Below, in pieces: positions 1 to 5,524 of a stretch of DNA of 7,844 nt. Numbering within the stretch: the stretch's first letter is position 1; each line of letters begins with the position of its first letter. A program made the position numbers and the translations under genes. Source of the DNA: an uncultured Butyricicoccus sp. (lineage in GTDB: Bacteria; Bacillota; Clostridia; Oscillospirales; Butyricicoccaceae); contig CAJUDU010000038.1 in NCBI GenBank assembly GCA_910584935.1, forward strand, positions 15,238 through 23,081, given 5' to 3'. The notes beneath the pieces are model-generated. The model worked only from the letters and a program-made list of their open reading frames with translations. It had not been told where the DNA came from and did not search any database.

Positions 1-145
1 GTTCACTAATGTCTTTCTGCATGACCGAAACAGTTTGCTCTATAGAATCCATACGATGTTCCATAGCACCCATTCTTTGTGTCATGGTGCCAACATCCTG
101 CTTGATATCTGTAAGCTGACTTAAGATTAAATCCAGCTTGTCCAT
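1..145 (-). CDS. Small predicted coiled-coil protein, 5' end only
   Basis: The first 48 codons of a minus-strand gene are visible; the rest lies beyond the left edge. The ATG is at 145-143, preceded six bases upstream by a strong ribosome binding site (AAAGGGGTG, 159-151). The peptide starts MDKLDLILSQLTDIKQD and continues with hydrophobic residues Met21, Met25, Met28, Met32 and Ile35, alternating by four and three, which is a classical heptad a/d pattern. It has no signal peptide or membrane segment so far. Small cytoplasmic proteins of this kind, with MEER/MDSIE-like heptads, are common in Bacillota and mostly have no known function; some are annotated as hypothetical or phage-tail-fibre-like coiled coils. 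I do not recognise the specific gene. It has its own divergent promoter at 223-251. That it is a gene is well supported; its function is unknown. Confidence 0.8.
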   Translation of the reverse strand, partial: MDKLDLILSQLTDIKQDVGTMTQRMGAMEHRMDSIEQTVSVMQKDISE

Positions 146-150
146 GTTAT

Positions 151-159
151 CACCCCTTT
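151..159 (-). promoter_or_regulatory. Ribosome binding site of the coiled-coil gene
   Basis: Read on the minus strand this is AAAGGGGTG followed by ATAAC (150-146) and then ATG. It closely matches the complement of the 16S rRNA 3' end and fixes the start at 145. Confidence 0.8.
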
Positions 160-190
160 ACTATGATATAAATTTTTGTCAATTTATAAC

Positions 191-210
191 CCATCGCACA
201 TAAACGATGG
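191..210 (-). other. Hairpin at the 5' end of the leader RNA
   Basis: CCATCG (191-196) and CGATGG (205-210) form a perfect 6-bp stem around an 8-base loop. Flanking AAC and TT could extend it with one bulge. The predicted start of transcription from the minus-strand promoter is near 214-217, so this hairpin would be almost the first thing transcribed and lies about 45 bases before the start codon. On the plus strand it is followed by TTCTCTTTTTTT and so resembles a Rho-independent terminator, but no plus-strand gene upstream would use it. A protective 5' stem, an operator palindrome, or a barrier to antisense transcription are all possible. Confidence 0.5.
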
Positions 211-222
211 TTCTCTTTTTTT

Positions 223-251
223 ATTTTACGGTACGAGAATCTGCTTGTCAA
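223..251 (-). promoter_or_regulatory. Near-consensus sigma-A promoter, minus strand
   Basis: Read on the minus strand, a perfect -35 TTGACA (251-246) is followed by a 17-base spacer and a -10 TAAAAT (228-223), five of six bases matching TATAAT. Transcription would start near 216 and give a leader of about 70 bases ahead of the coiled-coil gene at 145. This is the best housekeeping promoter in the window, suggesting strong or operator-controlled expression. Confidence 0.75.
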
Positions 252-296
252 GTTTATGGCAGGATGGTTTATCTGCAATCTTTTTGTCCTTAAAAG

Positions 297-314
297 GCAT
301 TGCAATCTCAATGC
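297..314. repeat. Short inverted repeat in the divergent intergenic region
   Basis: GCATTG (297-302) and CAATGC (309-314) are perfect inverted 6-mers separated by six bases. They lie between the two divergent promoters. No T-run follows on either strand, so this is not a convincing terminator. It could be a binding site for a dimeric regulator or chance; I cannot assign a regulator. Confidence 0.3.
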
Positions 315-363
315 GCTATTGATAAAATTTTTCTGAAACCAATATGAAAATCAACTTTCCCTC

Positions 364-392
364 TGTATTTTTGCCGCAAAACGTAGTATAAT
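364..392 (+). promoter_or_regulatory. Probable promoter of the parA-comFB operon
   Basis: A perfect -10 TATAAT lies at 387-392. With a 17-base spacer the -35 would be TGTATT (364-369), a poor match to TTGACA. The start of transcription would be near 399, about 40 bases before the TTG start at 441. The perfect -10 and correct orientation support it; the weak -35 suggests moderate or activator-dependent expression. Confidence 0.55.
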
Positions 393-428
393 AGTAACTG
401 ATAAATTATTTTTGGAAACTTTGTCATT

Positions 429-434
429 GGAGTG
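429..434 (+). promoter_or_regulatory. Ribosome binding site that decides the parA start
   Basis: GGAGTG at 429-434 lies six bases before TTG at 441. The alternative GTG start at 432 falls inside this site and has no ribosome binding site of its own upstream, so TTG 441 is preferred. Confidence 0.7.
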
Positions 435-440
435 TTTATT

Positions 441-1220
441 TTGTCAACAATCATTGCAGTTACAAACCAAAAAGGCGGCGTTGGAAAAACAACTTCATCT
501 TCCGCGCTGCTGGCTGCCCTGCACGATAAGGACTTCCGTGTCTTGGGCATTGATTTAGACCCACAAGGCAGCCTTGGCTTTTGCCTCGGCTTGGATATTG
601 AAAACTGTTTTACCATTTATGATGTGCTCAAAGGCAATAAAACTGCCGCAGAAGTCATTGTCCCAACCGATTGTGGGGATATTTTGCCTTCTAACATCCT
701 GCTTTCTGGTGCGGAATTGGAATTTAACCGCCCTGGACGGGAATTTTTACTCAAACAACACCTCGCTGACTTGCGGGATAATTATGACTTTATTATTATT
801 GATACCCCGCCTGCACTCAATGTGCTGACCGTCAATGCGTATGTTGTTGCTGATAGTTTGATTATCCCAATGGCGCCGGAAATTTTAAGCCTGCTTGGGG
901 TTGCTCAAATCCGGGAAACAATTGATACGGTGCGCCGTTGCTATAATTCCCGGCTGAAAGTATTGGGCATTTTGTTAAATAAGTTTAACCCCCGGCTGAA
1001 TCTGAACCAGGAAGTTTTGGAAATGTCCGAACAGATTGCGCAGCAACTGGGCACCCGGGTGTTTGAAAGCAAAATCCGTGCCAGTGTATCTGTTGCAGAA
1101 GCACCAGCACATGGCGAAAGTGTTTTAACATATGCCCCACGTTCTAAGCCAGCCGCAGATTTCCAGGCATTAGTAGACGAAATCCTGGAACAGGAAACCG
1201 CGCCCGATACTGGCGCATAA
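441..1220 (+). CDS. ParA/Soj-like partition ATPase
   Basis: Predicted 259-residue cytoplasmic P-loop ATPase of the ParA/MinD superfamily, close to the usual size of chromosomal Soj. From the TTG start it begins MSTIIAVTNQKGGVGKTT, giving a deviant Walker A with signature lysine Lys11 and catalytic-loop Lys16. The second motif is IDLDPQGS (Asp38, Asp40), then LPSNILLSGAELE (82-94), typical of Soj, and Walker B FIIIDTPP (Asp121). Near the C-terminus, RASVSVAEAPAHG matches the Soj RxSEAPSHG region, whose family members contribute to DNA binding and dimer function. Family members bind ATP, dimerise on DNA non-specifically, and are released by ATP hydrolysis stimulated by a partner. No parB follows; instead a ComFB-domain gene begins 25 bases downstream in the same operon. 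No membrane-targeting helix is seen, so MinD is unlikely. The ATPase call is firm; the cargo is unknown. Confidence 0.93.
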   Translation: MSTIIAVTNQKGGVGKTTSSSALLAALHDKDFRVLGIDLDPQGSLGFCLGLDIENCFTIYDVLKGNKTAAEVIVPTDCGDILPSNILLSGAELEFNRPGREFLLKQHLADLRDNYDFIIIDTPPALNVLTVNAYVVADSLIIPMAPEILSLLGVAQIRETIDTVRRCYNSRLKVLGILLNKFNPRLNLNQEVLEMSEQIAQQLGTRVFESKIRASVSVAEAPAHGESVLTYAPRSKPAADFQALVDEILEQETAPDTGA

Positions 1221-1231
1221 TATCTTGAAAC

Positions 1232-1240
1232 AGGAGTGAT
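1232..1240 (+). promoter_or_regulatory. Ribosome binding site of the ComFB-domain gene
   Basis: AGGAGTGAT at 1232-1240 is five bases before the ATG at 1246, in the 25-base gap after the parA stop. The close spacing, without a terminator or promoter, supports co-transcription. Confidence 0.75.
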
Positions 1241-1245
1241 TTTTT

Positions 1246-2217
1246 ATGGCTGCTTCCCGAAAGCATGATAAATCGTCTAAAACTGCCCATGTCTTAAACT
1301 TAATCACCAGCCCCGCTCAAAAACAGGTTGCACAGGAAACACCAGAACCGGAAGAAACTACCTCTGCTGCACCCCCGGAAACAAGCGCGGAAACTTCTAC
1401 TGCCGCGCCTTCGGCGGCTCCAGCAGCCCCGGCAGCTACTCCAGCTATCCCAGCGATCCTATCTCCCCATACTTTGACACAACCGGTTATGCCGGATGCA
1501 CATAGTGAACAGGCATTATCTGATCAAATCCGGCAGGCGTTAGAGGTGGAACTTACAAAACCAGAGCCAGAACCAACACCACCACCAAAGCCTGCTCCAA
1601 AGGCAAAACCTGCACCTGCCCCGGTGATGCCGCCGCAGCCGGAACCTATCCCGGCAATGTCGCCGCAGCCTGCTCCCGCTCCGGTGATGCCGCCGCAGCC
1701 TGCTCCCGCTCCGGCGATGCCGCCGCAGCCTGCTCCCGCTCCGGCGATGCCGCCGCAGCCTGCTCCCGCTCCGGCGATGCCGCAGCAGCCTGCTCCCGCT
1801 CCGGCGATGCCGCAGCAGCCTGCTCCCGCTCCGGCGATGCCGCAGCAGCCTGCTCCCGCTCCGGTGATGCCGCCGCAGCCTGCGCCTGCTCCAGCGATGC
1901 AACAGCCAGAACCGCAACCGGTAGAGGCATCTGCACCATCTGAAGATGATCTGATGTATGTAAATATTATGCAGAAAATGGTCGAAGATAAGGCTTCCCG
2001 CTATATCAAAATGCTTGGATTATGTACTTGCCCACAATGTACAATGGATGTCAAAGCACTTGCTTTGTCTAATCTCGTGCCAAAATATGCCGTTACACCG
2101 AAACAAATCCCAATCCCAATGCTGACGATTTATGAACAGCGTTATGGCAACATCGTTTCTACTCAGCTTATGAATGCTTGCAAAACCGTTATGAAAAAAC
2201 CCCGTCATCATGTGTAA
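1246..2217 (+). CDS. Proline-rich repeat protein with C-terminal ComFB domain
   Basis: A 323-residue protein in three parts. Residues 1-25 are basic (Arg5, Lys6, Lys9, Lys12). Residues about 28-232 are disordered and rich in Ala, Pro and Thr, broken by a likely short helix at 86-105 and containing ten-residue repeats of the type PAMPPQPAPA from about 126 to 225. Residues 234-323 form a ComFB-like domain, recognised by the CxCxxC motif (Cys260, 262, 265) running into DVKALALSNLVPKY, plus Cys312. Bacillus ComFB is a stand-alone protein of about 100 residues with structural zinc held by cysteines, and ComFB proteins have been reported as cyclic dinucleotide receptors. There is no signal peptide or membrane segment, so it should be cytoplasmic. 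The fused long linker is unusual. Being next to parA, it may be the partner of that ATPase in place of ParB (inference). Domain call good, function open. Confidence 0.85.
   Translation: MAASRKHDKSSKTAHVLNLITSPAQKQVAQETPEPEETTSAAPPETSAETSTAAPSAAPAAPAATPAIPAILSPHTLTQPVMPDAHSEQALSDQIRQALEVELTKPEPEPTPPPKPAPKAKPAPAPVMPPQPEPIPAMSPQPAPAPVMPPQPAPAPAMPPQPAPAPAMPPQPAPAPAMPQQPAPAPAMPQQPAPAPAMPQQPAPAPVMPPQPAPAPAMQQPEPQPVEASAPSEDDLMYVNIMQKMVEDKASRYIKMLGLCTCPQCTMDVKALALSNLVPKYAVTPKQIPIPMLTIYEQRYGNIVSTQLMNACKTVMKKPRHHV
1621..1920 (+). repeat. In-frame 30-bp tandem repeat (minisatellite)
   Basis: Ten consecutive 30-bp units fill this stretch exactly. The first two (1621-1680) and the last (1891-1920) are degenerate, and the middle ones (1681-1890) are nearly identical. 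Units 1711-1740 and 1741-1770 are identical, as are those at 1771-1800, 1801-1830 and 1831-1860. The main variation is CCG to CAG, changing PPQ to PQQ, and GCG to GTG, changing Ala to Val. Each unit encodes ten residues, so gain or loss of units keeps the frame. Each has a small self-complementary core (CGGC-GAT-GCCG). It encodes the flexible linker before the ComFB domain and is more GC-rich than its surroundings. Confidence 0.95.
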
Positions 2218-2259
2218 CTATTTGTTTATGTATTTTATGGGATTTTATAACATATGCGC

Positions 2260-2288
2260 TTGCGATATATCTGCCTCTTTGTTATAAT
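2260..2288 (+). promoter_or_regulatory. Sigma-A type promoter of the siroheme reductase gene
   Basis: TTGCGA (2260-2265, four of six bases matching TTGACA), a 17-base spacer and a perfect TATAAT (2283-2288). Transcription would start near 2295, some 30 bases before the ATG. It lies in the 107-base gap after the ComFB gene. No hairpin with a T-run is visible in this gap, so some read-through from the upstream operon is possible. Confidence 0.65.
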
Positions 2289-2313
2289 AAGAATAACTAT
2301 CAAACCTGATTGT

Positions 2314-2318
2314 GAGGG
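2314..2318 (+). promoter_or_regulatory. Ribosome binding site of the siroheme reductase gene
   Basis: GAGGG at 2314-2318 is six bases before the ATG at 2325 and supports that start. Confidence 0.65.
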
Positions 2319-2324
2319 CTTAAA

Positions 2325-3242
2325 ATGGGAATTTCAAAACAGGATATCCAACGTGTAAAACTTATGGGCTTCCTGCATAACCGTGGGACAGAAAAGTTTA
2401 ACTGCCGGGTTATTACTGGCAATGGTACTTTATCTGCAGAACAATTGCAGGCGGTTGGCCGTATTGCTGAAAAATATGGCGATGGTAAATGTATGTTTAC
2501 TACTCGTATGACGGTTGAATTTTCCGGCGTGCCTTATGATTCCATTGATGCTGTGGTAAAAGAACTCGCTGATGTTGGGCTTACAACAGGTGGCACAGGT
2601 GCGCGTGTCCGTCCGGTTACTGCCTGCAAAGGGACAACTTGTGTTTTTGGATTCTATGATACTCAGGCATTAGGACAGAAAATCCATGACCGGTTTTATG
2701 TTGGTATGGGGTCAGTGCGTTTGCCGCATAAATTTAAAATTGCAGTTGGCGGCTGCCCAAATAACTGCATTAAACCAGACCTGAATGACTTTGGCATTGT
2801 CGGTCAGCGTCCGCCAAAGTTCAAAGAGGAATTGTGCCGCGGTTGTAAAGTCTGTCAAATTGAAAAAAATTGCCGCATGAGCTGTTGTACCGTGGAGGAC
2901 GGCAAAATGAAACGCAACAGCGAGGTTTGCAATAATTGTGGATTTTGCATCGATAAATGCCCATTTAAGGCGGTTTTTGCGGAAGAATCTGCTTATAAAC
3001 TGTATATTGGTGGGCGTTGGGGCCGCATTACCCGCCATGGCACACCGCTGCCCGGTTTATATACCGAGGAACAAACACTTGATATGATTGAAAAATCTAT
3101 ATTGCTTTTCCGTGATTGGGGCAAAAAAGGCGAACGCTTTGCCGCAATGATCGACCGGATTGGTGAAGAAAAAGTCATTGAAGAACTGCTGCATGGCAAC
3201 TTGATGGAACGCCGTGAGCAGATCCTTGCAAAAGAGATTTAA
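2325..3242 (+). CDS. Siroheme/[4Fe-4S] sulfite or nitrite reductase-like protein with ferredoxin module (AsrC-like)
   Basis: A 305-residue soluble redox enzyme. Residues about 10-80 look like the ferredoxin-like half-domain of nitrite/sulfite reductases. The siroheme-[4Fe-4S] site is Cys101-KGTT-Cys106 with GG-Cys144-PNN-Cys148. An inserted ferredoxin module follows: Cys171, 174 and 177, further cysteines at 183, 187 and 188, and a clean CxxCxxCxxxCP at 202-213. This order matches AsrC, the catalytic subunit of anaerobic sulfite reductase (about 330 residues), which reduces sulfite to sulfide with six electrons. AsrA and AsrB, which feed electrons in the classical enzyme, are not present here, so an external ferredoxin or flavoprotein donor is likely. 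Nitrite or another oxyanion is an alternative substrate. Its own promoter and a strong terminator suggest it is transcribed alone. The first cysteine pair is spaced by four rather than the five residues usual in CysI and NirA, which may be typical of this short clade. Fold firm, substrate uncertain. Confidence 0.85.
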   Translation: MGISKQDIQRVKLMGFLHNRGTEKFNCRVITGNGTLSAEQLQAVGRIAEKYGDGKCMFTTRMTVEFSGVPYDSIDAVVKELADVGLTTGGTGARVRPVTACKGTTCVFGFYDTQALGQKIHDRFYVGMGSVRLPHKFKIAVGGCPNNCIKPDLNDFGIVGQRPPKFKEELCRGCKVCQIEKNCRMSCCTVEDGKMKRNSEVCNNCGFCIDKCPFKAVFAEESAYKLYIGGRWGRITRHGTPLPGLYTEEQTLDMIEKSILLFRDWGKKGERFAAMIDRIGEEKVIEELLHGNLMERREQILAKEI

Positions 3243-3257
3243 TAGGGCAAACAAAAA

Positions 3258-3298
3258 GAGCGGCGTCAGGCTGATAGAAAAACCTGGCGCCGCCCTTT
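3258..3298. terminator. Bidirectional Rho-independent terminator
   Basis: GCGGCGTCAGG (3260-3270) pairs with CCTGGCGCCGC (3283-3293) in an 11-bp GC-rich stem with a single mismatch that can be a G-U pair, around a 12-base loop. Read on the minus strand the stem is followed by TCTTTTTGTTT, a good T-run, so it ends the transporter operon. Read on the plus strand it is followed by the weaker CCTTTAT and ends the siroheme reductase gene. It sits between two convergent genes, 15 bases after one stop and 15 before the other. Confidence 0.88.
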
Positions 3299-3313
3299 AT
3301 GCGTTATCTGCAA

Positions 3314-5524
3314 TTATTCAAAGACGCTGCGAATTGCTGTGATTAGTTTTTTGAAAATGTTCACAATCCGTGCCCATACGCCAATATCCTCCGCGGCAGC
3401 TTCTTCTGCCTGCACTTCTGCCATTTCATCAACTGAAATTTCACTGGTGCGCAAAATAAATTGTACGCTGGCAGGTGATGGATTCTTTCCCGATGTGACC
3501 GAATGTAACGCAAGCGAATTATCCATGTTCAAAATATTACTGTCACTATCCAGTTGGTCAACTTCATCGGAAATTGTATCATGAATGGAATCTGTCGCGG
3601 TTTGCAGGCTGTTTGTTGTACCACCTGATGCCGCCGCACGCCCTAATACATCAATTAATCCATTTAACGCTTGCTGTGTGCCAATGTCTGCCTGACTGCG
3701 CAGGGATCGTAACGTATCCCGTGTGTGCAGCAGTAAGGTATTGCCCGCATTTATCGTATTGGTTAAGGTAGTGCCTGCCGTTTGGATTTTCGGAATCAGG
3801 CTGTTTGCATCCACATTGATTTGGTCAAGCGTATCAATCAGCGGCTGTATTTGTAATAATAAATCATCCAGCCGGGAAAGCGTCTGGGTCGCAAGCTGTG
3901 CCGCCTTTTGCCCATGTTCCGCGCTTTGCTGCCCAAGCCCACGGTATTCCCGTAACGCATTGTCGGTTTCTTCTAATGCTGTGATGGTTAATTCCATCGC
4001 GCTGCATAGCGTATCAATACTATGTAATAATGCTTCTGTGGACATTAACACATATTCAAGCGCTTTTTCCATATCATCCATGACATTTGCAACATTTTGG
4101 ATGGTATAAGCGAATTGCTGTAATGTGACAAGCTGCTGCTCTAACTGGGTTAGTGTCGACTGTACTGCATTATATAATGGATCATCAGGATCTAAACCGC
4201 TGATTTGTGACTGCAAACGGTCAATTTGCCGCTGGGTTGTATTGATGACATTTGCCATGGCGCTTGACATGGATATGGTGATGACACCTATGCCGTCCAA
4301 CTCTTTGCGTAAATCTTCTAATTCATCCTGTAAGCTGCGGCTGTCTGTACGCAAATCTTTCAAGGCAGATTTTAATTCTTCGGTATGCAGCCAGTTTTCA
4401 CCGGTTTCTTTGTCTAAATCATGCAGGAAGGACTCAAATTGTTTTAAATTATCCCGTACATCAATCAATAAATTATAATAACGGGCAATATCCTGGCGGC
4501 TGTCTGAAAGATTGGTTAATATACCATTGATATTGCCATGAAAATCATTGATATTGTTCAGCGCCGCTTCCATTTCGGGCAAAATCGCATCGGAATCCCC
4601 AGCTAAAGTCTGTAAAACATCCAATACCGCATCTAAATCCGGGTCTAAGGCGCCGCGGGACGCAATAAGACGCTGCCGCATGGCATCAATATCCGCAAAA
4701 CCATTTGCCATAGACTGAATGCCGCTTTGCATACTGTCCATGGTTGCTAACATATCACGCAAACCAGCATAAACATCATCATGGGCACTTTCTAATGTAT
4801 CCCGCACATCCCGAAAATCAGAAATTGTGTCAAGCTGGGAAAGGGTAGCTGGCGCCATCAGCATATAAACCCCCATAGATTCAAAATGATCCGAACCAAT
4901 GCGGAATGTATATGTATTTTCCTCCCCCGGTAAACCCATGAAAACCGCGAATTTATATGAACCCATAGACTGAATCTGTGCGCCAGGCGCTTCTAAAGAT
5001 TTGGTTTCATCCATATTTGCACCGGATATGACCATAAGCGTCATATTGTTGCGGTAATATTCATCCGCCGCAAGGTTTGGCATGGCACGGACGGAAATTT
5101 CCACTAGCCCGCTTGCTCCTGCTAGATCTTTTGCCGCATATGGTACGCCATCTAATTTATAGGATACATCAAATGTCCATGGCATTTGCAGGGAAGCTGG
5201 ATCATTTGGAATACATTCATAATAAAACCGTTGCCCATCAACATCAGATAAGGTGAAATCTACACCATCTTCCCGTAAAGCTGGCGCGTCATGGGATGTC
5301 ATATTGTAAACCGCCGCATAATTGCCATAATCACTGATTGCCTGTGCGCCATTTAATGTGGTGCCTTTGACAATGCGCATATCATCAACAACACCATATT
5401 CATCTAAATTCACATAAACCGCTTCATCAACCGTGGGCTGTGGCGCTGCCGCATATGCGATTACACCCAAATGCGGCGCAAGCAGGCTGCCTAACAGCAA
5501 ATAGCAAACCCATTTATTTTTCAT
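3314..5524 (-). CDS. Secreted coiled-coil partner protein of an MMPL transporter
   Basis: A 736-residue exported protein. Residues 1-27 form a signal peptide: MKNK, then a hydrophobic core to about residue 23, and an AYAAA cleavage region. Residues about 30-225 are a likely beta-rich domain with VYVNLDEYGVVDD and LAGASGLVEISV, patterns I associate with proteins encoded beside MMPL genes in Bacillota. Residues about 228-660 are a long, mostly helical, heptad-bearing region. A conserved-looking NPSPASVQFILRTSEI (681-696) follows, and the protein ends in an amphipathic helix (713-736) rather than a clear membrane anchor. The ATG at 5524 is chosen because it starts the signal peptide and has GTGAGG (5539-5534) nine bases upstream; the open frame runs further up only inside the transporter gene. 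It overlaps the transporter stop by 11 bases, indicating coupled translation and probably a shared complex. YhgE/Pip-like proteins are a related alternative name. Biochemical role unknown. Confidence 0.85.
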   Translation of the reverse strand: MKNKWVCYLLLGSLLAPHLGVIAYAAAPQPTVDEAVYVNLDEYGVVDDMRIVKGTTLNGAQAISDYGNYAAVYNMTSHDAPALREDGVDFTLSDVDGQRFYYECIPNDPASLQMPWTFDVSYKLDGVPYAAKDLAGASGLVEISVRAMPNLAADEYYRNNMTLMVISGANMDETKSLEAPGAQIQSMGSYKFAVFMGLPGEENTYTFRIGSDHFESMGVYMLMAPATLSQLDTISDFRDVRDTLESAHDDVYAGLRDMLATMDSMQSGIQSMANGFADIDAMRQRLIASRGALDPDLDAVLDVLQTLAGDSDAILPEMEAALNNINDFHGNINGILTNLSDSRQDIARYYNLLIDVRDNLKQFESFLHDLDKETGENWLHTEELKSALKDLRTDSRSLQDELEDLRKELDGIGVITISMSSAMANVINTTQRQIDRLQSQISGLDPDDPLYNAVQSTLTQLEQQLVTLQQFAYTIQNVANVMDDMEKALEYVLMSTEALLHSIDTLCSAMELTITALEETDNALREYRGLGQQSAEHGQKAAQLATQTLSRLDDLLLQIQPLIDTLDQINVDANSLIPKIQTAGTTLTNTINAGNTLLLHTRDTLRSLRSQADIGTQQALNGLIDVLGRAAASGGTTNSLQTATDSIHDTISDEVDQLDSDSNILNMDNSLALHSVTSGKNPSPASVQFILRTSEISVDEMAEVQAEEAAAEDIGVWARIVNIFKKLITAIRSVFE

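Noticed and set aside
191..222. A Rho-independent terminator on the plus strand
   Set aside because: The stem and T-run fit, but no plus-strand gene lies upstream, and the T-run coincides with the start region of the minus-strand promoter. It was recorded as a leader hairpin instead.
308..616. Minus-strand 102-residue open frame across the parA start
   Set aside because: It overlaps the parA promoter and Walker A region in antisense, has no ribosome site and no recognisable domain.
1621..1920. A CRISPR array or structural DNA element such as a G-quadruplex
   Set aside because: The units are contiguous with no unique spacers and stay in frame with a gene, so this is a coding minisatellite. 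The minus strand has many GG pairs but no regular GGG tracts.
1540..1939. Two long minus-strand open frames rich in arginine or in Ser-Pro-Glu-Arg repeats
   Set aside because: They are the reverse complement of the 30-bp repeat in the ComFB-domain gene. The repeat simply lacks stops in those frames, and neither has a ribosome site or plausible composition.
2299..2310. ATCA-AACC-TGAT as an FNR/CRP-type operator upstream of the siroheme reductase
   Set aside because: The half-sites are only four bases and in the opposite orientation to the TTGAT-N4-ATCAA consensus.
3723..4478. Plus-strand open frames inside the coiled-coil partner gene
   Set aside because: They are antisense shadows of a well-supported gene, with cysteine- and serine-rich unlikely proteins and no good ribosome binding sites.
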